A stretch of DNA of 64,000 nt from Pseudomonadota bacterium (GCA_003577275.1 QEVO01000007.1:1-64000), one strand, 5' to 3'. Positions 53,985 through 62,928 are shown, counted from the stretch's first letter. Notes: a model not told the origin generated them from the letters alone. A program made the numbers and translations.

Positions 53985-55682
53985 TCAGGACACCTTGGCG
54001 GCAGCCGCCTGCCGCTTCGCCAACTCCTCGTCTTTCAGCTCCTTCTTCGATAGCTTGCCGACCATGGTTTTAGGCAGCGAGGGACGGATTTCGATTTCCA
54101 CCGGCATTTCGTGCTTGCCGATACGGGGGCGCAAGAATTCCTTGATGGTGTCCGCGGTGACGCTGTTATGCCCCGGCTTTAGGGCGACGAACGCCTTGGG
54201 CGCTTCGCCGCGATAGGGGTCGGGAATGCCGATCACCACCGCCTCGGCCACCGAGGGGTGTTCATAAAGCGCCTCCTCCACTACCCGCGGAAAGACGTTG
54301 TAGCCGCTGACCAGGATGAGATCCTTTTCGCGGTCGACGATATAGGTATAGCCCTCCTCGTCCATGCGTCCGAGATCGCCGGTCAGCAATCGGCCATTGA
54401 CGATGGTTTCGGCGGTAGCGTCGGGCCGCCTCCAGTAGCCCTTCATCACCTGCGGTCCGACGATGGCGATCTCGCCGACCTCGCCCAAGGGCAGTTCCTT
54501 CATCGGGTCGTCGCGGTCGACGATGAGGATATCGGTGGCCGGCATGGGAAGGCCGATGGAGCCTTCCTTGTTTTTGCCGCTGTAGGGATTGCCGGAGGCC
54601 ACCGGCGAGCATTCGGTCAGACCATAGCCTTCAAACAGCTTGCAGCCCGATTCCGCCTCGAACGCCCGCTTTAGTTCCAAGGGCAACGGCGCGCCGCCGG
54701 AGAAGCAGGCCTTCAAGGAACGCAACGCTCCCTCTTTTGCCGCCGGATGATTGAGAAAGGCGCGAAACATGGTCGGCACGCCGGCCATCAAGGTCGGTTT
54801 TCTCCGGGCAATGGCCTTCATCACCTCGTTAAGCTCGAACTTCGGCAGCATGACGATTTCGGCGGCGATCAGGATGCCCATGGTCATGACGCCGGTAAGC
54901 GCGAAAGCGTGGAAGAACGGCAGCACGCCCAACATTCGCTCGCTGCCCACCTCGGCTTCCGCCGTCCACAGCCGCGACTGCACGGCGTTGACGTATAGAT
55001 TGGCGTGGGTCAGCATCGCGCCCTTGGGCGTGCCGGTGGTGCCGCCGGTGTATTGCAGCACCGCCACGTCCTCGACCGGATTGACGGCGATCGGCGTCGG
55101 TTTCTCCCCAAAACGCAGAAGATCGCGAAAGCTGATGTGCTTATCGTCCCAGGTAACCACCGCGATGTCCTTCGGTCGGACGATGGGAAAGAGGAAGTTT
55201 TTGGGAAATGGCAGCACGTCGCTCAGCGAGCCGACGATCAGGCGCTTTATGCGGCTTTCCCGCATCACCTGCGCCATCTTGGGGTAGAGGGCCTCCAGGT
55301 CGAGGGTAACCATGAGGTCGGTTTCGGAATCCTCCACCTGGTAGAGAAGCTCGCGCTCGGCATAAAGCGGACTGTAGTTGACCACCGTCCCGCCGGCCTT
55401 CAAGACGGCAAAGAAGCTGACGATGAACTGCGGGCAGTTGGGCAGGAAAAGGCCGACCTTGGTCCCCTTCGTCACCCCTAAGGCCTGGAACCCGGCCGCC
55501 GCCTGGTTGACCATCTCGCCGAGCTGGCGGTAGCTGAAGCGCTTGCCCATGAAGTCCATGGCCGGACGATCGGGATAATCGCGCGCCGCCGCGTCGACCA
55601 AGTCCCACAACGGCCGCGGCGTGATCTTGACATGCCAGTCCACGCCCGCCGGATAATGCGCCAACCACGGCCGTTCGACCAT
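53985..55682 (-). CDS. fadD: Long-chain fatty acid-CoA ligase (FadD-like)
   Basis: A 565-residue AMP-forming acyl-CoA synthetase. The P-loop YTGGTTGTPKGAMLTH, the A-motifs GYGLTECSPVASGNP and RLLTGDLGRMDEEGY, and the C-terminal catalytic-lysine region LPKTMVGKLSKKELKDEEL are present. It activates a fatty acid with ATP and CoA for beta-oxidation. It is transcribed leftward, first of the possible fadD-HDAC-xseB chain, and its promoter region faces the lone higA. Confidence 0.93.
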   Translation of the reverse strand: MVERPWLAHYPAGVDWHVKITPRPLWDLVDAAARDYPDRPAMDFMGKRFSYRQLGEMVNQAAAGFQALGVTKGTKVGLFLPNCPQFIVSFFAVLKAGGTVVNYSPLYAERELLYQVEDSETDLMVTLDLEALYPKMAQVMRESRIKRLIVGSLSDVLPFPKNFLFPIVRPKDIAVVTWDDKHISFRDLLRFGEKPTPIAVNPVEDVAVLQYTGGTTGTPKGAMLTHANLYVNAVQSRLWTAEAEVGSERMLGVLPFFHAFALTGVMTMGILIAAEIVMLPKFELNEVMKAIARRKPTLMAGVPTMFRAFLNHPAAKEGALRSLKACFSGGAPLPLELKRAFEAESGCKLFEGYGLTECSPVASGNPYSGKNKEGSIGLPMPATDILIVDRDDPMKELPLGEVGEIAIVGPQVMKGYWRRPDATAETIVNGRLLTGDLGRMDEEGYTYIVDREKDLILVSGYNVFPRVVEEALYEHPSVAEAVVIGIPDPYRGEAPKAFVALKPGHNSVTADTIKEFLRPRIGKHEMPVEIEIRPSLPKTMVGKLSKKELKDEELAKRQAAAAKVS

Positions 55683-55822
55683 CAGACCACCTCCCCGCTT
55701 ACTCCCGAGACCGACAGTCTAACCCGTCTATCCTAGTTTTGCATCAGGGCGATGAAGGGGGGAAGCCAAGTGGCCAATCCTTGATACCCGATAGGTAACT
55801 AAGGTACCCTTTCCCCCTACCT

Positions 55823-55837
55823 GAGGATTATCATTGA
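55823..55837 (+). pseudogene. Possible vestige of the higB toxin 3' end
   Basis: Directly before higA the frame reads E-D-Y-H followed by TGA (55835-55837), with the TGA overlapping the higA ATG as TGATG. That is the usual junction of higB and higA, and HigB toxins often end in (E/D)DYH. A stop codon lies 12 codons before, so no toxin gene remains. This is a short and tentative match. Confidence 0.35.
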
Positions 55838-56124
55838 TGATACACAACCCTCCCCACCCCGGTGAAAGCATCCGTGAGTTGTGTCTGGAGCCGCTTGGCT
55901 TGAGTGTGACCCAAGCGGCCAAACATTTGGGCGTTTCCCGCAAGCATTTTTCGGAATTGTTGAACGGACGCTCGGGCATTTCCCCCGAAATGGCTATACG
56001 GCTTGCCAAGGCATTCGGCGGCTCCGAGAAAGCATGGCTGCGGCTGCAAATGAATTACGATCTATCCATTGCCCGCCAACACGCCAATGAAATTCATGTG
56101 ACGCGGCTGCGCAGAGCGGCGTAA
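55837..56124 (+). CDS. higA: HigA-type antitoxin (HTH), without a visible toxin gene
   Basis: A 95-residue XRE-family antitoxin. The family signature runs [19 protein letters not shown], then [20 protein letters not shown] and [20 protein letters not shown]. HigA neutralises the HigB mRNA interferase and represses the operon. No higB gene precedes or follows it. The start is ATG 55837 (an in-frame TTG lies one codon before). Possible operators are the GGTACC and TACC-N5-GGTA elements at 55786-55809. It may be an orphan antitoxin or a plain regulator. Confidence 0.88.
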   Translation: MIHNPPHPGESIRELCLEPLGLSVTQAAKHLGVSRKHFSELLNGRSGISPEMAIRLAKAFGGSEKAWLRLQMNYDLSIARQHANEIHVTRLRRAA

Positions 56125-56144
56125 ATAAGCAAATTCTCGAAAAA

Positions 56145-56225
56145 TTGTAGTGTGGGTTAAGCGCAAGCGAATCCACAATCAGGTCATAAAATTCGTGGGT
56201 CTGCTGCGCTTGACCCACGCTACAA
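56145..56225. repeat. Imperfect inverted repeat after higA
   Basis: TTGTAG-GTGGGTTAAGCGC style ends at 56145 and the complementary GCGCTTGACCCACGCTACAA at 56206-56225 pair over about 20 bp with few mismatches. The GTGGGTTAAGCGCAAGCGAA-type sequence is a widespread small repeat of unknown mobility. It fills the higA to metallo-hydrolase gap. A short CCCTCTCCTCAAGGAGAAGG element follows at 56233. Confidence 0.7.
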
Positions 56226-56240
56226 AGTATTTCCCTCTCC

Positions 56241-57272
56241 TCAAGGAGAAGGGAGGGAGAACCATCTCACCCCGTCAGCGTCGTCGTCGAATGTCAATTC
56301 GCCGCGCTCGCGCAGGTAATGGAGATGCGCGGTGGCTTCGCCCGCCGCCAACAAGATCTGCCGGCCCACCACCTCGCGCTTGAAGATGTGCGGCAAAAGA
56401 TCGATGGCGCGTTGCGGCGTGCGGCACAGCGCGCGCACCGTGTTCAAACGATCCTCATGCTCGGCGATGAGCGCCAGGGCGCGCGTGGCGGCGCCATAAA
56501 ACGGCAGCCCGTGGGCCGGCAGCACCAGCGCGTCATCGGACAGCTGCGCCATCTCAGCCAAGCTATCGAGCCACTCAGCCAGGGGATCGGCCTCGGGCTC
56601 CATGGCATGCACGCTGACGTTGGAGGAAATCTTCGGCAACAACTGGTCGCCGGAAATCATCAAGCCGTCGCGCGGTCGCATGAGGCAGGCGTGCTCCGGC
56701 GAATGACCGCGCCCCACCTTCACCTGAAATGTTTGCGCGCCAAGAGTCAGCGTCATGCCATCACGCAAACGGCGAAACGCGGCGGGCGGCGGCAGGGAGG
56801 TATCGGCGAAATGGCCATAGCCCGCCTTGTCCACCAGCTCCTGCTCGGCCAAGCTTAGCCCCGTGCGCTTGAAAAACGCCATGATCTCCGGCGGCGCTTT
56901 ATCCCAGCGTCCCAGCGTCAAGGAACGGCCGACGAAATATTCCTCCGCCGTCATGTAGAGCGGCGCGTTCAACCGCTCGCACAGCCAGCCGGCAAGGCCC
57001 ATGTGATCGGGATGCATATGGGTGACGATGACGCGGCGCACCGGCTTTTGGCTCAGAGGTCCGGCCAGCAATTTTTCCCACGCGCGTTGCAAGGTCGGCA
57101 TCTTGATGCCGGTATCAACCAGCGTCCAACCGTCGCCCTCGTCGATCGCCCATAAATTGATGTGATCGAGAATAAGCGGCAGCGGCATCCTGATCCAGTA
57201 AACTCCATCAGCGATGGCCGCCATCTCGCCGACGGCCGGCGGCGGTTGTTCATGATACCGGATCTTGCGCAT
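56241..57272 (-). CDS. MBL-fold metallo-hydrolase
   Basis: A 343-residue metallo-beta-lactamase-fold protein. The metal motif THMHPDHMGLAGWL (about residues 85-98), the later GRGHSPEHACLMRP, SGDQLLPKIS and LPAHGLPFYG fit the fold. A C-terminal winged-helix-like region follows. The substrate is unknown. It starts immediately after the stop of the acyl-CoA dehydrogenase gene (TAGATG), suggesting a shared operon and perhaps a role in acyl-thioester turnover. Confidence 0.88.
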   Translation of the reverse strand: MRKIRYHEQPPPAVGEMAAIADGVYWIRMPLPLILDHINLWAIDEGDGWTLVDTGIKMPTLQRAWEKLLAGPLSQKPVRRVIVTHMHPDHMGLAGWLCERLNAPLYMTAEEYFVGRSLTLGRWDKAPPEIMAFFKRTGLSLAEQELVDKAGYGHFADTSLPPPAAFRRLRDGMTLTLGAQTFQVKVGRGHSPEHACLMRPRDGLMISGDQLLPKISSNVSVHAMEPEADPLAEWLDSLAEMAQLSDDALVLPAHGLPFYGAATRALALIAEHEDRLNTVRALCRTPQRAIDLLPHIFKREVVGRQILLAAGEATAHLHYLRERGELTFDDDADGVRWFSLPSP

Positions 57273-59066
57273 CTACACCGCCAGTTGTTCGGCGCTCAGC
57301 GCAAAAAGCAGCGCATCGCCTTTAATGATCGGATCGACGAGCGCCACCGCCGGCGGCAAGAGTTGTTCCACATAGAACCGCGCAACGACGACACGGGCCT
57401 GCAAGTAAGCAGCGTCGCCCCCGCCGTTCGCCAGCAGGGCCACCGCCTGCTTCGCGCCAAGGCCCAGCAGGTATGCGCCCACCGTCATGGCGAACAAACG
57501 CAAATAAGGCGTCGCACCGGCGGCGGCGGCGCGTAAGCTTTGCTCGCGCTCCGCCATCATCCATTCCGTGGCGCGGCGCAGCGCGGCAAGCGCATGTCCG
57601 ACGCCATCCGCAATTGCGCCTAAATCGCCGTCGGGCGGCAGATCATTGACAAATACTTCGATGCGATTAAACAGCGCCTGCCAATGCTCGCCGGCGTCCT
57701 GACCAAGCTTGCGGCCAATGAGGTCCATGGCCTGGACGCCGTTGGCGCCTTCGTAAATTGGCGCAATGCGCGCATCGCGCAAGGTCTGGGCGACGCCGGT
57801 TTCCTCGATAAAGCCCATGCCGCCATGCACCTGGATGGCGAGCGAGGCGGCCTCCACGCCGACGTCGGAGCCGTAAGCCTTGCTCAACGGCGTTAGCAAA
57901 TCGGCAAGACCCTGGTTCCACCACCGCTCTTCCCGATCGGCGGCGTGGTGCGCCAGATCGATCGCCTTGGCGTTGAGATAGCCAATCGCGCGCACCGCTT
58001 CCACCGACGCCTTGATGGTCAGGAGCATGCGCCGCACGTCGGCATGTTCGAGAATGGGAGCTTTGGGATCGCTGGCGCCGATGGGCTTGCCCTGCACCCG
58101 CTCGCGGGCGTAAGCGAACGCCTGCTGATAAGCAAGTTCGGCCACGCCCAGCCCCTGCACGCCGACGCCGAGCCGGGCCAGGTTCATCATGGTGAACATG
58201 CAGCTCATGCCCTTGTTTTCCTCGCCGATGAGATAGCCGACGCAACTACCGTTATCGCCATAGGACATGACGCAGGTGGGGCTGGCGTGAATGCCGAGCT
58301 TGTGTTCCAGGGACACCGGACGCAGATCATTGCGAGCGCCCAGGGAGCCGTCCTTGTTGACCAGGAACTTCGGCACCAGAAACAGCGAGATGCCCTTGGT
58401 GCCGGCGGGCGCATCGGGCAGGCGGGCAAGCACCAGATGAATGATGTTGTCCGTCATGTCGTGGTCGCCGTAGGTGATGAAGATCTTCTGGCCCGAGATG
58501 AGGTACGTGCCGTCAGCCTGACGCTCGGCCTTGGTGCGGAGCGCGCCGACGTCGGTGCCGGCCTGCGGTTCGGTCAGGTTCATGGTGCCGGTCCATTCCC
58601 CCGAGACGAGCTTGGGCAGGTAGGTCGCCTTCAGTTCGTCGGAACCATGGGCAATGAGCGCTTCCGTCGCGCCGTGGTTGAGCATCGGACACAGCCCGAA
58701 CGCCGTATTGGCCGAGGCGATCATTTCATTAAGGATGACCCCGAAGATATACGGCAGCCCCTGGCCGCCATAAGCCGGATCGAGGGAGATGCCGTTCCAG
58801 CCGCCTTCCACATACTGCCGGTAGGCCTCGGCAAAGCCCTTGGCCGTGCGCACCTGACCATTCTCGATCCGCGCCCCTTCCGCATCCGCCGAGCGGCGCA
58901 AGGGGCCTAAGACCTCGGCCGTGAATTTGCCGGCCTCTTCCAGGATGGTGGCGACGAAATCGCCGCCGGCCTCGATATAGCCGGGCAGCCTGGTCAGCTC
59001 CTCGTAGCCGATGATGTGGTCGAGAACAAAGCGCATATCGCGAACCGGCGCGACGTAAGCAGCCAT
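57273..59066 (-). CDS. Acyl-CoA dehydrogenase with C-terminal extension
   Basis: A 597-residue acyl-CoA dehydrogenase of the long subfamily that carries an extra C-terminal domain. Motifs are GTMNLTEPQAGTDVGALRTK, ISGQKIFITYGDHDMTDNI, MNLARLGVGVQGLGVAELAY and IQVHGGMGFIEETGVAQTLR. The last about 170 residues are the DUF-type acyl-CoA dehydrogenase C-terminal helical domain. Acts on an unknown acyl-CoA. ATG 59066 starts the conserved MAAYVAPVRDMRF. Confidence 0.93.
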   Translation of the reverse strand: MAAYVAPVRDMRFVLDHIIGYEELTRLPGYIEAGGDFVATILEEAGKFTAEVLGPLRRSADAEGARIENGQVRTAKGFAEAYRQYVEGGWNGISLDPAYGGQGLPYIFGVILNEMIASANTAFGLCPMLNHGATEALIAHGSDELKATYLPKLVSGEWTGTMNLTEPQAGTDVGALRTKAERQADGTYLISGQKIFITYGDHDMTDNIIHLVLARLPDAPAGTKGISLFLVPKFLVNKDGSLGARNDLRPVSLEHKLGIHASPTCVMSYGDNGSCVGYLIGEENKGMSCMFTMMNLARLGVGVQGLGVAELAYQQAFAYARERVQGKPIGASDPKAPILEHADVRRMLLTIKASVEAVRAIGYLNAKAIDLAHHAADREERWWNQGLADLLTPLSKAYGSDVGVEAASLAIQVHGGMGFIEETGVAQTLRDARIAPIYEGANGVQAMDLIGRKLGQDAGEHWQALFNRIEVFVNDLPPDGDLGAIADGVGHALAALRRATEWMMAEREQSLRAAAAGATPYLRLFAMTVGAYLLGLGAKQAVALLANGGGDAAYLQARVVVARFYVEQLLPPAVALVDPIIKGDALLFALSAEQLAV

Positions 59067-59098
59067 AACACTCCATCTCCATGCTTCTCAGGGGGCCT

Positions 59099-59369
59099 AG
59101 AGCATAGTGCACCCATATTGAACCATTCTGACGGCGCGATTTTGGCCCAGGGCCAGGAAGGCGTCGCCGAGCGTAGCGGAACCTACGGTCAAGACGGCTG
59201 ACGCCGCCCTGGGCCAAAAGCGCCCGTCCCTCCCGGGTTGCCATGCGGCGGCCATCCGCGGCGTTGCGGCCCTCGGCCGATGGCTTCACATCGCCCTTCG
59301 GGCCGCGCCTGGCGGGTTGGCTCGCCGCATGTGCAACAGAATTGATTCAATATGGGTGCACTATGCTCT
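59099..59369. mobile_element. MITE-like element with 24-bp perfect terminal inverted repeats
   Basis: Ends 59099-59122 and 59346-59369 are perfect 24-bp inverted repeats, and similarity extends to about 33 bp. The 271-bp body has no transposase. It holds a nested perfect pair TTTTGGCCCAGGGC/GCCCTGGGCCAAAA (near 59143 and 59206). No clear target duplication is seen. Reading through the ends gives the characteristic peptide SIWVHYAL on both strands. It fills the gap between the acyl-CoA dehydrogenase and the Sua5/TsaC gene; no other gene is visible in 59067-59379. Confidence 0.85.
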
Positions 59370-59379
59370 GGAGAAAGCT

Positions 59380-60393
59380 ATGCATACGGATCAGATAAGG
59401 CAAGGATCAATGCAGGTGCCAACCAGTGACGTAGCTGCAACCGGGGCGATGCGGCGGCCATGGGCGACGGCGGCCGAGGCCGCCAGCGCCTTGCGCGCCG
59501 GCCGACTCGTCATCCTGCCCACCGAGACCGTCTACGGCCTGGGGGCCGACGCCGGCAACGATGAGGCGGTGGCGGCGGTATTCGAGGCCAAGGGGCGGCC
59601 CCAGTTCAACCCCCTCATCGTCCATGTGCAGGACGCCGCCATGGCGGCCCGCCATGCCCGTCTGGAAGGGGTGGCGAAGACGCTGGCCGACGCCTTCTGG
59701 CCAGGCCCCCTGACCCTGGTGCTGCCGCGCCGCCCCGACACCCCGATCTCGCTCCTGGTCAGCGCCGGGCTTGACACCCTGGCGGTGCGCGTCCCAGCTC
59801 ATCCGATGGCGCAGGCGATCCTGGCTGATTTCGGCGGGCCCATCGCCGCGCCATCGGCCAACCGCTCCGGCCATGTCAGCCCGACCCGGGTCGAGGACGC
59901 CGCCGCCGAGCTGGGCGACAAGGTGGCGGCCATCGTCGATGGCGGCCCGTGCAAGGAAGGACTTGAATCCACCATCGTCGCGGTGCGCGGTGATCACGTG
60001 GCGATCCTGCGCCCCGGCACCATCACCCCGGCCGAGATCGAGCGGGCGGCCGGCCTGCCGGCGCGGCTGGAAGGCGCGGGCGCACGGCCGACCGCGCCGG
60101 GACAGCTAGAAAGCCACTATGCGCCGCGCGCGCTCTTGCGGCTCAATGCCCGCGAACCCAAACCCGGCGAAGCCTTCCTCGCCTTCGGGCCCACCGCGCC
60201 GCCGGGATTGAACTTGAGCGCCAAGGGTGACTTAAAAGAGGCTGCCGCGCACCTCTTTGCCTATCTGCGGCGACTGGACGCCACCGGCGTTGAGCATATC
60301 GCGGTGATGCCGATCCCCGAGGCGGGTTTGGGCCTGGCCATCAACGACCGCCTGCGCCGCGCCGCCGCGCCGCGCCCGGGGAGGCGAACATGA
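59380..60393 (+). CDS. L-threonylcarbamoyladenylate synthase (Sua5/YwlC/TsaC family)
   Basis: A 337-residue enzyme that makes threonylcarbamoyl-AMP from threonine, bicarbonate and ATP for the t6A37 tRNA modification. The TsaC domain (about 20-210) has LPTETVYGLGADAGNDEAVA, KGRPQFNPLIVHV, FWPGPLTLVLPR and APSANRSGHVSPT. The C-terminal Sua5 domain (about 230-337) has APGQLESHYAPRALL. ATG 59380 has GGAG at 59370-59373, directly beside the MITE right end; another ATG at 59410 is possible. It overlaps the FAD oxidoreductase by 4 bp. Confidence 0.92.
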   Translation: MHTDQIRQGSMQVPTSDVAATGAMRRPWATAAEAASALRAGRLVILPTETVYGLGADAGNDEAVAAVFEAKGRPQFNPLIVHVQDAAMAARHARLEGVAKTLADAFWPGPLTLVLPRRPDTPISLLVSAGLDTLAVRVPAHPMAQAILADFGGPIAAPSANRSGHVSPTRVEDAAAELGDKVAAIVDGGPCKEGLESTIVAVRGDHVAILRPGTITPAEIERAAGLPARLEGAGARPTAPGQLESHYAPRALLRLNAREPKPGEAFLAFGPTAPPGLNLSAKGDLKEAAAHLFAYLRRLDATGVEHIAVMPIPEAGLGLAINDRLRRAAAPRPGRRT

Positions 60394-61799
60394 GCGTGCT
60401 TGATCAGTTGAAGGCCATCGTCGGCCCCAAGGGCTGGAGCGAGGATGCCGATGAACTCGCGCCGCGCCTCATCGAATGGCGCGGGCTATATCGCGGTCAA
60501 ACGCCGCTGCTGTTGAAGCCGGCATCCACCGCTGAAGTATCGGCGATTCTCAAAATCTGTCAGGACAGCGGCACGCGCATCGCCGTGCAAGGCGGCAATA
60601 CCGGCGTGGTGTGCGGCGGCGTGCCCGATGACAGCGGCGAGGAAATTCTGCTCACGCTGTCGCGCCTGCACGCCATCCGCGCGGTGGACGCGGCGAATTT
60701 CACACTAACGGCGGAAGCCGGAGTGACCGTCACGGCGCTGCAAGAGGCGGCCAAGGCGCAGGATCGGCTGTTTCCTTTAAGCCTCGCCTCGGAAGGCTCG
60801 TGCACGCTGGGCGGCGTCATCGCCACCAACGCCGGCGGCGTCAACGTGCTGCGCTATGGCGTCATGCGCGATCTGCTGCTCGGCATCGAGGCGGTGCTGC
60901 CCACCGGCGAAGTGGTGGAGCTCCTCAGCGGCCTGCGCAAGGACAATACCGGCTATGACGTCAAGCAGTTGTTCATCGGCGCGGAAGGCACGCTGGGCAT
61001 CGTCACGGCGGCGACAGTCAAACTTTTCCCCGCACCCAAGGCGACGGCGACCGCGTTCTTCACCGTGCCGAGCCCGCAAGCGGCGCTTGACCTGTTGGCG
61101 CTGGCGCGGGCCGAGACCGGCGACCGCTTGACGGCGTTCGAGCTCATTTGCCGCGCCGGCGTCGAGCTGGTGATCAAGCACATTCCCGGCGCGCGCGATC
61201 CCTTAAACGATCCAGCGCCGTGGTACGTGTTGTTGGAAGTCGCCACGTCGAGCGCCGATGAAGCGCTGGAGCCCCGCCTGGAAGCGCTGGCGGCGACGGC
61301 GGCGGAGCGCGGGCTGATCAGTGACGGCACGGTGGCGCAAACGGAAGCGCAACGACAAAGCTTATGGAAGCTTCGGGAAAGTCTGTCGGAAGCGCAAAAG
61401 CTCGACAGCAGCAGCATCAAGCACGACATCTCGCTGCCGCTGTCTGCCATTCCTGATTTTCTGATGCGCGCCGGCGACGCCGTTATGGCCGCCGTTCCTG
61501 GCGCGCGGCCCGTGCCCTTTGGTCATTTGGGCGACGGCAATCTACATTTCAACATTTCGGCGCCTTTGGCCATGGAGCGGCGCGCGTTCGAGGCGCGCTG
61601 GGGCGAGATCAACCGCATCGTGCATGATATTGTTGTCGACATGGGCGGCAGCATCAGCGCCGAGCACGGCATCGGCCGGCTGAAAAAAGCCGAGCTTGCC
61701 CATTACAAAGACGCCACGGCGCTCGCGGTGATGCGCGCGCTCAAACGCACGCTCGACCCCAAGAACATCCTCAACCGCGGCCGGATTTTTGATGTGTAG
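60390..61799 (+). CDS. FAD-binding 2-hydroxyacid dehydrogenase (GlcD/D2HGDH-like)
   Basis: A 469-residue FAD-linked oxidase. The PP-loop FAD domain (about 35-220) has VQGGNTGVVCGGVPDDSGEE and GCTLGGVIATNAGGVNVLRY-like SCTLGGVIATNAGGVNVLR. The C-terminal FAD-oxidase domain has PFGHLGDGNLHFNISAPLAM and SAEHGIGRLKKAEL. It probably oxidises a D-2-hydroxyacid (glycolate, D-lactate or D-2-hydroxyglutarate) and passes electrons to ETF or quinone; which one is unknown. It is coupled to the Sua5/TsaC gene by an ATGA overlap. Confidence 0.9.
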   Translation: MSVLDQLKAIVGPKGWSEDADELAPRLIEWRGLYRGQTPLLLKPASTAEVSAILKICQDSGTRIAVQGGNTGVVCGGVPDDSGEEILLTLSRLHAIRAVDAANFTLTAEAGVTVTALQEAAKAQDRLFPLSLASEGSCTLGGVIATNAGGVNVLRYGVMRDLLLGIEAVLPTGEVVELLSGLRKDNTGYDVKQLFIGAEGTLGIVTAATVKLFPAPKATATAFFTVPSPQAALDLLALARAETGDRLTAFELICRAGVELVIKHIPGARDPLNDPAPWYVLLEVATSSADEALEPRLEALAATAAERGLISDGTVAQTEAQRQSLWKLRESLSEAQKLDSSSIKHDISLPLSAIPDFLMRAGDAVMAAVPGARPVPFGHLGDGNLHFNISAPLAMERRAFEARWGEINRIVHDIVVDMGGSISAEHGIGRLKKAELAHYKDATALAVMRALKRTLDPKNILNRGRIFDV

Positions 61800-61811
61800 C
61801 AATACATTTCT

Positions 61812-61909
61812 CCCTCTCCTTGAGGAGAGGGGCGGGGTAAGGTGAATAAACATAATAATCACCTCATCCGTCACGCTGACGCGTGACACCTTCTCCTCAA
61901 AGGAGAAGG
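61812..61909. repeat. 98-bp intergenic repeat, copy A (left of the PEP-CTERM gene)
   Basis: Nearly identical (three differences) to 63052-63149 in the same orientation. It contains three hairpins: CCCTCTCCT/AGGAGAGGG, GTCACGC/GCGTGAC and CCTTCTCCT/AGGAGAAGG. A related half copy is at 62979. The two full copies bracket the AT-rich PEP-CTERM gene. Confidence 0.9.
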
Positions 61910-61914
61910 ATTTC

Positions 61915-62763
61915 TTAATGCCGCGAGCGCCTCCGCCGCCATCCATAAAGCGCCGTTGCGGCAAACCCCATGAGGCTGATCAGCAACGACGCGGGTTCAT
62001 CGACAGCAGCAACGGGGTTGTCGATGATACGGATATAGGAGAAGTCGGTGTATACTTTCCGAAAAGCAGTCCATCCATATTCGTCAAAGATTGGCTCACC
62101 CACTAAAAGTTCAGGAGAAACAAAGAGAAGGCCGACACCCATATAAGCCTGGCCGATTTCATTTATAGTATTGGAAACGAGGTTGAAATCGCCCGAATTA
62201 ACTAGGGCCATGGGATCAAATTCATGGGTCAAAAAGGTAACAAAGTCTAATCCACTATTTCCATTCAAATCCAGGATAGATCCGAATTCCAGCACCATTG
62301 CAAATGGCATATAACCATTAATTTCAAGCTCTGGATCAAGTGTTGATGCTAGATAATAGGTATCGTTATATCCACCAAATTGCACAATATCCCTAAGATA
62401 ACTATTAACTTGAAAATTGTTTAGAACCATTAATCGACCCGTAGGACCGTTAGTATTTGGATCAATGTCTGGCAGAACGTACACATAAGGTTGCCCATTT
62501 ACATTGGTTGAGAAACGGAAATTTGTGTAGGCTCCATCATAAACACTAGAAATATTTGGATCCTCAAATACAGTCTGAACGTTGTCGGCATCATATGTAA
62601 ATTGAAAGCTAAACGCCGCCCCTTCAAAAGGTACAGTGATATTAAAATTTGGGGCACTCTTGAACGTCCCCCCAATTTCATAGGTCACCGGTGCCGCGTG
62701 GGCGTTAAGGGACAAGACAAAACCCGCCGCGCCCGCCAGCGCCAGCCGAACCAGACTCCGCAT
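61915..62763 (-). CDS. PEP-CTERM sorting domain protein (AT-rich)
   Basis: A 282-residue exported protein. Signal peptide MRSLVRLALAGAAGFVLSLN ends near AHA-AP. The C-terminal sorting signal is DEPAS (a PEP variant), a hydrophobic helix (LLISLMGFAATALYGW) and RRRRSRH. The mature part is rich in Asn, Asp, Tyr and Phe with no family I know, and has markedly more A+T than neighbours between 62120 and 62680. Like the protein at 15494 it should be an exosortase substrate. It is single, bracketed by direct repeats and preceded by a sigma-54-type promoter. Confidence 0.85.
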   Translation of the reverse strand: MRSLVRLALAGAAGFVLSLNAHAAPVTYEIGGTFKSAPNFNITVPFEGAAFSFQFTYDADNVQTVFEDPNISSVYDGAYTNFRFSTNVNGQPYVYVLPDIDPNTNGPTGRLMVLNNFQVNSYLRDIVQFGGYNDTYYLASTLDPELEINGYMPFAMVLEFGSILDLNGNSGLDFVTFLTHEFDPMALVNSGDFNLVSNTINEIGQAYMGVGLLFVSPELLVGEPIFDEYGWTAFRKVYTDFSYIRIIDNPVAAVDEPASLLISLMGFAATALYGWRRRRSRH

Positions 62764-62793
62764 CGTAAATTACCCCCTGTTATGGCTTCATAA

Positions 62794-62826
62794 GGTTTAG
62801 GTACACAACTTCTTTCGACCTAAACC
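62794..62826. promoter_or_regulatory. Inverted repeat at the PEP-CTERM transcription start
   Basis: GGTTTAGGT (62794-62802) and ACCTAAACC (62818-62826) are a perfect 9-bp dyad with a 15-nt gap. They cover the predicted start region between the -12 box and the ribosome site. They could be an operator or a leader hairpin. Confidence 0.5.
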
Positions 62827-62830
62827 ATAA

Positions 62831-62845
62831 GCAAGAATCAGGCCA
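62831..62845 (-). promoter_or_regulatory. Sigma-54-type (-24/-12) promoter of the second PEP-CTERM gene
   Basis: On the minus strand TGGCCT-N5-TTGC (62845-62831) has the invariant GG-N10-GC spacing. The -24 box is weaker than that at 15432. Start would be near 62820, about 57 nt before the ATG at 62763. Confidence 0.7.
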
Positions 62846-62907
62846 ACGAGAAAAAACCCAGGTCAATCCTGGGTTGCCGGAAAATCCCGCAACTCACAGC
62901 CGATCAA

Positions 62908-62928
62908 TTTGTAAAAATCCCCGACAGT
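62908..62928 (-). promoter_or_regulatory. Candidate upstream activator element (copy 2)
   Basis: On the minus strand 21 bp beginning ACTGTCG and ending TTTTACAAA. It matches 17 of 21 positions of the element at 15348-15368 and ends 62 bp before its -24 box. Flanking AGCCGAT/ATCGGCT arms (62898-62904, 62931-62937) surround it. An AACCCAGG/CCTGGGTT dyad (62855-62875) lies between it and the promoter. Confidence 0.65.

Noticed and set aside
58729..59289. Minus-strand ORF spanning the MITE and the acyl-CoA dehydrogenase start
   Set aside because: It is out of frame with the enzyme and its middle peptide SIWVHYAL is simply the translated terminal repeat.
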